The translations under genes and the position numbers were made by a program. A DNA stretch of 56,845 bases, taken from the NCBI GenBank assembly GCA_964370735.1, contig CAYJLC010000009.1, positions 1-56,845 on the forward strand, written 5' to 3'. This document shows, in pieces, positions 50,606 through 56,845 of the stretch (position 1 is the first letter of the stretch; the number at the start of each line of letters is the position of its first letter). The notes below the pieces were generated by a model. That model was given only the letters and a program-made list of their open reading frames with translations, searched no databases and had not been told where the DNA came from. The DNA is from CAYJLC01 sp964370735 (GTDB lineage Bacteria; Bacillota; Clostridia; Oscillospirales; Butyricicoccaceae).

Positions 50606-51988
50606 ATGAAATCAATTTCAATAACCGAAACAGTGCTACGCGATGCCAACCAATCATTAATTGCAACACGAATGACCTTTTTAGACTTCGAAGCAATTTT
50701 GCCAGAGATAAATAAAGCAGGATATAGGGCGATAGAGTGTTGGGGAGGTGCAACTTTTGACAGTTGCATGAGATTTTTAAACGAAGACCCATGGGAAAGA
50801 CTTAGAAAAATTAAAAAAGTCTGCAAAGATACCAAATTGCAGATGCTTTTAAGAGGACAGAATTTACTAGGGTATAAACCATATTCCGACGATGTTGTCG
50901 AGAAATTTGTCGAACTATCTGTTAAAAACGGCATAGATGTAATTCGTATTTTTGACGCATTAAACGATGCAAATAATATGAAAGCAGCCATAAATGCGAC
51001 TAAAAAGTATGGAGCAGAGGCTCAAGGCACAATTTGCTTTACAATAAGCCCAGTCCACACATTAGAAAAATATGTAGAACTTGCAAGAGAACTTGAAACT
51101 TTGGGTTGTGATTCTTTGTGTATCAAAGATATGAGCGGGATTTTAGGTCCAAAAGAAGCGTTTGATTTAGTTTCTGCGATAAAATCGAGCACAAAAATAC
51201 CACTTGAAGTCCATACGCATTGCACAACAGGAATAGCGCCGATAACACTTTTAAAAGCAGTGGAGGCTGGTGCAGATATTATTGACACTGCGATTTCTTC
51301 TTTTTCAGGCGGAACTAGCCAATTTGCGACAGAAAGTATGGTATATTCGCTTGACCAACTAGGATATAAAACAGATATAGACGAGGTGTCGCTTTTAAAA
51401 ATAAACACGTTTTTTAAAAATCTTAAAGATAAGTATTTAAAAGATGGCACATTAGACCCGTATGTGCTTGGGACAGACACGCATGCGCTGACATATCAAG
51501 TGCCTGGTGGAATGCTTTCAAACTTGGTTTCACAACTAAAAATTCAAAATGCTCACCATAGACTTAAAGAAGTTTTAGAAGAAGTTCCTCGTGTTAAAGC
51601 AGATTTAGGACACCCACCACTCGTGACGCCTATGAGCCAGATGACAGGTGTTCAAGCAGTTAATAATGTGCTTTCAGGCGAGCGTTATAAGACGCTTTCT
51701 AATGAAATAAAGAATTATATTAAGGGTGAATACGGAAGAGCACCAGGAGAGATTGATGCCGATTTAATGCGTGAGGTGCTTGGTGAAAAGAAACCAGACT
51801 ATACTCGACATTTCGACAATGAAACTTTTGAAAAAACGCGTAGACTTCTTGAACAATCAGGGCTCGCAAGATGCGATGAAGATGTGCTTTCTTATATAAT
51901 GTTCCCAGTTGTTGCAAAAAATTTCTTTGAAAAACGTGAAGAAAATGAGAAAAATACGGTGAAATACGCGATTAGAAAGGTGGATTAA
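50606..51988 (+). CDS. oadA: Oxaloacetate decarboxylase alpha (carboxyltransferase) subunit
   Basis: 460 residues. TIM-barrel carboxyltransferase: ETVLRDANQSLIATRM start, metal-binding His pair in EVHTHCTTG, and carboxybiotin Lys region CIKDMSG. It transfers CO2 from oxaloacetate (or a related acid) to biotin. It ends without its own biotin domain, which is supplied by a separate protein (52313). First gene of a four-gene operon for a Na+-pumping decarboxylase. SD AAGAAGG. Confidence 0.93.
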   Translation: MKSISITETVLRDANQSLIATRMTFLDFEAILPEINKAGYRAIECWGGATFDSCMRFLNEDPWERLRKIKKVCKDTKLQMLLRGQNLLGYKPYSDDVVEKFVELSVKNGIDVIRIFDALNDANNMKAAINATKKYGAEAQGTICFTISPVHTLEKYVELARELETLGCDSLCIKDMSGILGPKEAFDLVSAIKSSTKIPLEVHTHCTTGIAPITLLKAVEAGADIIDTAISSFSGGTSQFATESMVYSLDQLGYKTDIDEVSLLKINTFFKNLKDKYLKDGTLDPYVLGTDTHALTYQVPGGMLSNLVSQLKIQNAHHRLKEVLEEVPRVKADLGHPPLVTPMSQMTGVQAVNNVLSGERYKTLSNEIKNYIKGEYGRAPGEIDADLMREVLGEKKPDYTRHFDNETFEKTRRLLEQSGLARCDEDVLSYIMFPVVAKNFFEKREENEKNTVKYAIRKVD

Positions 51989-51989
51989 T

Positions 51990-52310
51990 ATGAGTGTTAC
52001 AGATGCTTTAAATCTATCTTTAACAGGAATAACAATTGTTTTTATAATGCTTTCGATACTCGCGATTTTTATTGCAGCGCTTAGTGTTGTTTTAAGAAAA
52101 ATTTATGATAGTATTTATAAACCTAAATATCATGCAGACATCGGTATTGTAAAAGTTGAAGAGGTAAAAGAGATTATAAACGTTGATACTGTTTGCATTC
52201 ATGATGTGCCAGATAGGACAGCTGCAATGCTTATGGCTATTGTAGCCGATAATTTAGGGGTAGAACCATCAGAACTTTATTTTAAATCGATTAGAGAAAT
52301 TAAGGAGTAA
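51990..52310 (+). CDS. OadG-like small membrane subunit
   Basis: 106 residues. One N-terminal membrane helix (about 9-34) followed by a soluble tail, like the gamma (OadG) or delta subunit that assembles these decarboxylase complexes. It starts one base after the oadA stop. The tail (VDTVCIHDVPDRTAAMLMAIVADNLG) is not the Zn-binding OadG tail of enterobacteria, so the assignment is by position and size. Confidence 0.75.
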   Translation: MSVTDALNLSLTGITIVFIMLSILAIFIAALSVVLRKIYDSIYKPKYHADIGIVKVEEVKEIINVDTVCIHDVPDRTAAMLMAIVADNLGVEPSELYFKSIREIKE

Positions 52311-52312
52311 TT

Positions 52313-52678
52313 ATGAAATATATTGTATCGTTAAATGGTCGTGATTATGAAATAGAAGTGGAACAAGGCGAGGCTAGGGTTCTTAGTGAAAGCGAAAGTG
52401 TGGCTACGGCAGGAAAGCAAAGTGCAGCTTTAGATTTAATTGCAGAAGAGCATAAATCGCTTAGTGGCACGCCAGTTCCTTCGCCTTTGACAGGATTAGT
52501 AGTGAAAATCAACGTTAAACCTTCTGATAGGTTAAAAGAGGGAGATGTTATTTTAGTGCTTGAGGCAATGAAAATGGAAAATGAAATTGTGGCTCCTAAA
52601 GACTTAGAAGTTTTAGAAGTATTGGTTACTAGTGGTCAAAATATACGCAATGGCACACCACTAATAACCTATAAATAA
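52313..52678 (+). CDS. Biotin carboxyl carrier protein of the decarboxylase
   Basis: 121 residues. C-terminal biotinyl domain with EAMKMENEI, biotin on Lys87; an Ala/Ser-rich linker precedes it. It shuttles carboxybiotin from the alpha subunit to the membrane subunit. SD AAGGAG in the end of the previous gene (2-bp gap). Could be named gcdC or mmdC depending on the acid used, which is not determinable. Confidence 0.9.
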   Translation: MKYIVSLNGRDYEIEVEQGEARVLSESESVATAGKQSAALDLIAEEHKSLSGTPVPSPLTGLVVKINVKPSDRLKEGDVILVLEAMKMENEIVAPKDLEVLEVLVTSGQNIRNGTPLITYK

Positions 52679-52688
52679 GGAGTTTTTT

Positions 52689-53831
52689 ATGGATTTAATA
52701 ACTATTTTGCAAGAACTGCTTATGGATTCTGGTTTTATGCAAATGACAATACAACAAGGGATAATGATTTTCATAGCGTTTGTTTTAATGTATTTTGCTA
52801 TTATCAAAAAAAGCGAACCTATGCTTTTGCTCCCTATCGCGTTTGGAATGCTTTTAGCAAATCTTCCTATAACAGGGATTTTAGATGCGCCACCAGCAGA
52901 TGATTTTACAAAGGGTGGACTTGTATGGTACCTTAGCCTCGGTGTTAAAACAGGGGTATATCCTTCGCTTATATTTTTAGGTGTAGGAGCGATGACAGAC
53001 TTTAAACCACTTATAGCAAACCCTATTTCGCTTTTATTAGGAGGTGCAGCTCAAGTTGGGATATATGTTGCATTTATCATGGCAATTGTTTTAGGATTTC
53101 CGGATAATGTTGCAGCTGCAATTGCAATAATCGGTGGAGCAGATGGGCCTACGGCAATTTTACTTGCAAATATACTTGCACCAGAATATCTAGGGACAAT
53201 AGCAGTCGCTGCGTATTCATATATGGCGTTAATTCCGTTTATTCAACCACCTGTAATGCGTCTTTTAACAACGAAAAAAGAACGTGCAGTTACTATGGGT
53301 CAGCTACGCGAAGTATCAAAACTTGAGAGTGTTATTTTCCCAGTTGTAGTAGCTACGCTGTGTATATTATTTTTACCGTCGGTAGCACCACTGATAGGGA
53401 TGCTGATGTTTGGTAATTTACTTCGTGAATCAGGTGTTGTAGAAAGATTATCAAACACTGCGCAAAATTCACTTATTAATATTGTAACTATAATGCTTGG
53501 CTTGTCTGTCGGTGCGACAACAAATGGAAATGTATTTTTATCAAGAGATACACTTTTAATTATAGCACTAGGATTAGTGGCATTTATCTGCTCAACAGCA
53601 GGAGGTGTATTGCTTGGGAAATTATTATATGTGATTACTCGTGGCAAAATAAACCCATTAATCGGCGCAGCAGGTGTATCGGCAGTGCCAATGGCAGCAA
53701 GGGTTGCACAAAGTGTCGGCAGAGAAGAAAATCCGTCAAATTTCCTACTTATGCACGCAATGGGTCCGAATGTAGCGGGAGTTATCGGTTCGGCAGTGGC
53801 AGCAGGATTTTTACTTGAAATTTTAGGATAA
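52689..53831 (+). CDS. oadB: Na+-translocating decarboxylase beta subunit
   Basis: 380 residues, polytopic. Conserved Na+ site regions GGADGPTAIL and GNLLRESGVVERLS, plus the PVMRLLTTKKER loop. It decarboxylates carboxybiotin and pumps Na+ out. It completes a biotin-dependent Na+ pump with 50606-52678. Relatives act on oxaloacetate, methylmalonyl-CoA, malonate or glutaconyl-CoA; the alpha subunit favours oxaloacetate. Confidence 0.93.
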   Translation: MDLITILQELLMDSGFMQMTIQQGIMIFIAFVLMYFAIIKKSEPMLLLPIAFGMLLANLPITGILDAPPADDFTKGGLVWYLSLGVKTGVYPSLIFLGVGAMTDFKPLIANPISLLLGGAAQVGIYVAFIMAIVLGFPDNVAAAIAIIGGADGPTAILLANILAPEYLGTIAVAAYSYMALIPFIQPPVMRLLTTKKERAVTMGQLREVSKLESVIFPVVVATLCILFLPSVAPLIGMLMFGNLLRESGVVERLSNTAQNSLINIVTIMLGLSVGATTNGNVFLSRDTLLIIALGLVAFICSTAGGVLLGKLLYVITRGKINPLIGAAGVSAVPMAARVAQSVGREENPSNFLLMHAMGPNVAGVIGSAVAAGFLLEILG

Positions 53832-53904
53832 AAAAAAAATAGGCTGTCGCACTAAAGTAATATGGAACAAAATGTTTGTCAAGTTTTCTAAAAATTTGCT
53901 CAAT

Positions 53905-53940
53905 CCAACCGAGTAGGTTGGTTGCATTCGCAAATGCGAA
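53905..53940. repeat. Tandem hairpins of the 53.9-54.0 kb repeat
   Basis: CCAACC-GAGTA-GGTTGG (53905-53921), then GCATT/AATGC, ending GCGAA. The second hairpin and the GCGAAACACCC stretch parallel 81-105. The preceding AGGCTGTCGCA at 53842 is an unpaired copy of the arm of the terminator at 54060. Confidence 0.6.
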
Positions 53941-53972
53941 ACACCCTTTTTTGACGAAATTTGCTTGCTTTT

Positions 53973-54022
53973 TAGGGAGAACACAGTTCTCCCCTACAAA
54001 TTCGGCGAAAATTTAAAAGTGT
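53973..54022. repeat. AGGGAGAAC palindrome and 38-bp repeat core, copy 2
   Basis: TAGGGAGAAC (53973-53982) pairs with GTTCTCCCCTA (53986-53996). From 53985 to 54022 the sequence matches 118-155 at 36 of 38 positions. Confidence 0.75.
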
Positions 54023-54059
54023 GACGAAGTCACAAAGCGTAGATTTTTATGCAATATGT

Positions 54060-54098
54060 AAAGAGGCTGTCGCAATTGCGACAGCCTCTTTGTTTTTT
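54060..54098 (+). terminator. Strong terminator between oadB and rubrerythrin
   Basis: AAAGAGGCTGTCGC (54060-54073), AATT, GCGACAGCCTCTTT (54078-54091): 14 perfect pairs, then TGTTTTTTTA. It can probably also stop the convergent rubrerythrin transcript. Confidence 0.9.
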
Positions 54099-54112
54099 TA
54101 TAGTTTTTAGGA

Positions 54113-54655
54113 TTAACCAAAGTATCTAGCAAGAAGACCTGCAAAAGCTTTACCGTGTCTAGCTTCGTCTTTAGCCATTTCATGAACAGTGTCATGGATA
54201 GCGTCAAGATTAGCAGCTTTAGCACGTTTAGCAAGGTCAAATTTACCATCAGTAGCACCGTTTTCAGCAGCAACTCTTAGTTCAAGGTTTTTCTTAGTGC
54301 TGTCAGTGATAACTTCGCCAAGTAATTCAGCGAATTTCGCAGCGTGTTCTGCTTCTTCCCAAGCAGCTTTTTCCCAGTACATTCCGATTTCAGGGTAGCC
54401 TTCTCTATGAGCTACACGAGCCATAGCAAGATACATACCAACTTCAGTACATTCGCCTTCGAAGTTTGCTCTTAAATCAGCCATGATGTCTTCTGAACAT
54501 CCTTGAGCTACACCAACAACGTGTTCTGCTGACCAAGATAATTCACCAGCTTGCTCTTTAAATTTATCAGCGCCTACCTTACATGTTGGACATTGCTCCG
54601 GAGCGTGATCTCCCTCGTGAACATAACCACAAACAGTACATACAAATTTTTTCAT
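54113..54655 (-). CDS. Rubrerythrin with N-terminal rubredoxin domain
   Basis: 180 residues from the ATG at 54655 behind GGAGG. The rubredoxin-type iron site comes first (CTVCGY...CPTCKV), then the diiron ferritin-like domain (ECTEVGMYLAMARVAHREG, EEAEHAAKF, DEARHGKAF). This is the reverse rubrerythrin order typical of clostridia. It reduces hydrogen peroxide and protects anaerobes. No regulator is adjacent. Confidence 0.95.
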   Translation of the reverse strand: MKKFVCTVCGYVHEGDHAPEQCPTCKVGADKFKEQAGELSWSAEHVVGVAQGCSEDIMADLRANFEGECTEVGMYLAMARVAHREGYPEIGMYWEKAAWEEAEHAAKFAELLGEVITDSTKKNLELRVAAENGATDGKFDLAKRAKAANLDAIHDTVHEMAKDEARHGKAFAGLLARYFG

Positions 54656-54722
54656 TTTAAAATCCTCCATAATATTATTTTATAATTTAATTTATTTTTA
54701 TTGGTTTTCTTAACCTGTTATT

Positions 54723-54751
54723 AGTATACAATACTATTTAGGATTTGTCAA
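54723..54751 (-). promoter_or_regulatory. Promoter of rubrerythrin
   Basis: Minus-strand TTGACA (54746-54751), 17-bp spacer, TATACT (54723-54728). Confidence 0.85.
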
Positions 54752-54786
54752 CACTTTTTTTGAAAAATTTGAAAATTTATTTTTTG

Positions 54787-55302
54787 TTAGTTTTGATACT
54801 TAAGCGAACTCCAGCGAATATCGCCGTACTCCCCCCATTTAACCCATTTAATTCGTGACCAAATTCCATACATATATGCAGTGTTTACAACTACACAGGC
54901 AGGAATTATATTATATAGTTCTTTAATGCAATCAGATAAATCTAGTTCTGTTGTCAAAGATTTATATTTTAGTTCTAAGTTAAAGTTTTCTTGTTTGCTA
55001 AAGCTACACTCAGTGACATATTGCAAAGCAATCGCTTCTAAATGCTCAAAAGAAAATGGTGGCAGGCTAGATAATTTTGCAATTATGCTATCGCGAATAT
55101 TATTTGAAGAATAAATATCCATGATATTATAATATTTAAGCAAGGTTTCTTCGTTACAAGTTGAAACGAATAGGTTATCTTTGAAATTTTCAGCACTATT
55201 TGAGATATTATCAATTTCTTGTTGCAATACCTCGTATAATTTTTCAATTTCATATATATTTTTAAAACTTTCGGGTAAATAATCTCGAATTTGTCGTGAC
55301 AT
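54787..55302 (-). CDS. Orphan phage tail-like protein (YmfQ/DUF2313-like)
   Basis: 171 residues from the ATG at 55302 (SD AAGGAAG). The layout LPESFKNIYEIEKLYEVLQQEIDNI, then NLFVSTCNEETLLKYYNIMDI, resembles YmfQ/DUF2313 tail proteins that occur near the end of phage and PBSX-like tail operons. The neighbours are ordinary host genes. It has its own promoter with an operator-like palindrome. A domesticated remnant or part of a defence or injection device are both possible; the family call is by eye. Confidence 0.6.
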   Translation of the reverse strand: MSRQIRDYLPESFKNIYEIEKLYEVLQQEIDNISNSAENFKDNLFVSTCNEETLLKYYNIMDIYSSNNIRDSIIAKLSSLPPFSFEHLEAIALQYVTECSFSKQENFNLELKYKSLTTELDLSDCIKELYNIIPACVVVNTAYMYGIWSRIKWVKWGEYGDIRWSSLKYQN

Positions 55303-55333
55303 TTGCACTTCCTTTCTACTATCTCTCATTATA

Positions 55334-55362
55334 ATAATAACACGTTTCGTGTAGAAAGTAAA
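55334..55362 (-). promoter_or_regulatory. Promoter of the tail-like gene with palindrome in the spacer
   Basis: Minus-strand TTTACT (55357-55362), 17-bp spacer, TATTAT (55334-55339). The palindrome ACACGTTTCGTGT (55340-55352) begins right next to the -10 box. Confidence 0.7.
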
Positions 55363-55411
55363 GAAGATATTTTTTTTCTTAAAAAAGATGGCAAAATATT
55401 GAAGATTACTA

Positions 55412-55440
55412 TTGACTTTATAACTTTTTTGCTTTAGAAT
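55412..55440 (+). promoter_or_regulatory. Promoter of the MATE gene
   Basis: TTGACT (55412-55417), 17-bp spacer, TAGAAT (55435-55440). Confidence 0.7.
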
Positions 55441-55482
55441 TGAATAACAAAACATAAACTATTATAGTTTAGGAGAATTTTT

Positions 55483-56823
55483 ATGAAAAAAAATATGACA
55501 GTAGGAAACCCATTCAAGCTTATCCTATTATTTGCAATTCCATTATACCTTGGAAATATGTTGCAACAGCTTTATAGCACCGTTGATACATATATCGTAA
55601 GGCAGACACTAGGCATAGATGCTCTTTCGGCAGTAGGTGCTACGGGCTCAATAACATTTTTACTTTTAGGATTTTGCATGGGTTGTACGATTGGTCTGTC
55701 TGTAATTACAGCACAATTTTATGGTGCAGGCGATGAAGAAGGCGTTAGACGTTCTATCGGAACTTCGGCGATTATTAGCCTAATAATTACAGTAATTATG
55801 ACTATTGTTTCAATTTCTACATGTAGATATATTCTTGAAGTCATGCAAACATCACCGAATTACATCGATAGGTCGTATAATTATCTTATCGTTTTATATG
55901 CAGGGACATTTGCATTAGTGCTTTATAATTTTTACTCGAGTATGATGCGTGCTTTAGGCGATAGCCGAACTCCTTTATATTTTCTAGCACTTGCATCAAT
56001 TTTAAATATCATCCTTGACTATGTATTAATCGTATATGGTGGATTTGATGTTGAGGGCGCTGCGTATGCAACAGTAATTTCGCAGTTTATTAGTGGTATT
56101 TGTTGTATTTTCTATGTTAGAAAGAAATTCCCACTTCTTATAATTAAAAAAGAGTATTTTAAAATTGACAAACAGTCATTAAAAGTGCATCTTTCTTCGG
56201 CACTTCCTATGGGATTTCAGTTTTCAATAATTGCAATTGGTGTAATTGCAATACAATACGCATTAAATAATCAAGGTGATGCTTATGTTGCTGCATATAC
56301 CGGTGCATCAAAAATCGAAATGCTTATGTCACAGGTGTATCCAGCGCTAGGTACGGCAATGGTAACATATGTTGCACAAAATTATGGTGCTAGAAAATTC
56401 GATAGAATTAAACAAGGAACACGAAGTGGTATGGTTATTGCATCGGTGTACACTGCGATTATAGCAGTTGTAGTTATATTTGCTGGCGATACATTAATCA
56501 GTCTGCTTTTAGGTCAAACTGTCGACCCTGTTATCCGTTCTAGCGCGAAAATATATTTATTTTATTGCATAGCCTCGTTTATCTTCCTTGCTATGATTTT
56601 TGTGTACAGAAATGCATTACAAGGCGTAGGATTTTCGGTTTTAACAGTAATTGCAGGTATAATAGAACTTGTGTGTCGTGTGGTAATTATATTCACATTA
56701 TCAAGTAGTCTAGGATTTATTGCAGTATGTCTAGCAACAGCCATTACATGGTGTTTAACCGGTATATTTGTTTTTATAGCTTTTGCAATTGTTTCGAAGA
56801 AATTGGAAAGAAAATATGCTTAA
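55483..56823 (+). CDS. MATE family multidrug/Na+ antiporter
   Basis: 446 residues with twelve predicted membrane helices in two related halves (start NPFKLILLFAIPLYLGNMLQQLYSTVDT). Exports cationic drugs or metabolites in exchange for Na+ or H+; substrate unknown. Conserved MRALGDSRTPLY and FRNALQGVGFS-like loops are present. SD AGGAG at a good distance. Complete just before the window ends. Confidence 0.93.
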   Translation: MKKNMTVGNPFKLILLFAIPLYLGNMLQQLYSTVDTYIVRQTLGIDALSAVGATGSITFLLLGFCMGCTIGLSVITAQFYGAGDEEGVRRSIGTSAIISLIITVIMTIVSISTCRYILEVMQTSPNYIDRSYNYLIVLYAGTFALVLYNFYSSMMRALGDSRTPLYFLALASILNIILDYVLIVYGGFDVEGAAYATVISQFISGICCIFYVRKKFPLLIIKKEYFKIDKQSLKVHLSSALPMGFQFSIIAIGVIAIQYALNNQGDAYVAAYTGASKIEMLMSQVYPALGTAMVTYVAQNYGARKFDRIKQGTRSGMVIASVYTAIIAVVVIFAGDTLISLLLGQTVDPVIRSSAKIYLFYCIASFIFLAMIFVYRNALQGVGFSVLTVIAGIIELVCRVVIIFTLSSSLGFIAVCLATAITWCLTGIFVFIAFAIVSKKLERKYA

Positions 56824-56845
56824 TAAAAGAAAAGGAACGATTTTA

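Noticed and set aside
1..56845. tRNA or rRNA genes
   Set aside because: I saw no cloverleaf with CCA-type ends or rRNA core sequence on either strand; short ones could be missed by eye.

Overview
This window is a chromosomal segment of an AT-rich, Gram-positive member of the Clostridia. The evidence is the uninterrupted S10-spc-alpha ribosomal protein order, a zinc-type S14 (rpsN), spoIIR (endospore lineage), IreB, KtrAB, FtsEX with an EnvC-like M23 hydrolase, a Na+-translocating decarboxylase, and strong SD sequences. TTG starts (secY and probably the gene at 2962) and a GTG start (rpsQ, rplO) occur. It is a scaffold: 100 Ns at 18966-19065 are flanked by two identical 55-bp copies of the plsX start, which looks like an unmerged assembler overlap rather than real biology.

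Layout. 1-2412: minus-strand operon dapF-VOC-degV, sharing a back-to-back promoter region with ruvX. 2418-3516: ruvX, a small PBECR-like protein, and a compact stand-alone structured RNA gene of unrecognised class. 3569-8884: a PucR-type regulator, then ftsE-ftsX-M23 hydrolase-S41 protease. 9003-22185: greA-lysS, ktrB-ktrA, a SpoU methyltransferase, dprA-topA-trmFO, plsX-acpP, rnc and a radical SAM gene. 22199-28838 (minus): ireB and a small partner, tex with a DUF4300 lipoprotein, metK with a UDP-ManNAc-type dehydrogenase, and a small membrane protein. 28964-44920: tandem promoters, a roughly 300-nt structured leader, then rpsJ to rplQ including secY, adk, map, infA and rpoA. 44924-49057 (minus): ispE-spoIIR-EF-G/Tet(M)-like GTPase fused to a Rae1 (YacP) nuclease. 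49096-53831: DUF378, a membrane protein, and the oad decarboxylase operon (A, G, biotin carrier, B). 54060-56845: rubrerythrin, an orphan phage tail-like gene, and a MATE transporter.

How the parts fit: most of the window is core growth machinery (translation, cell division hydrolase control, fatty acid start, potassium uptake, RNA maturation). The accessory signal lies in the intergenic DNA. Several families of small palindromic repeats have inserted even inside the ribosomal protein operon (rpsN-rpsH and infA-rpmJ), in one case apparently supplying the stop codon of trmFO.

The most interesting candidates are the translational GTPase-Rae1 fusion directly behind spoIIR, a 13-bp perfect inverted repeat that would bury the spoIIR ribosome binding site, the unclassified RNA gene at 3374-3516, and the S10 leader.
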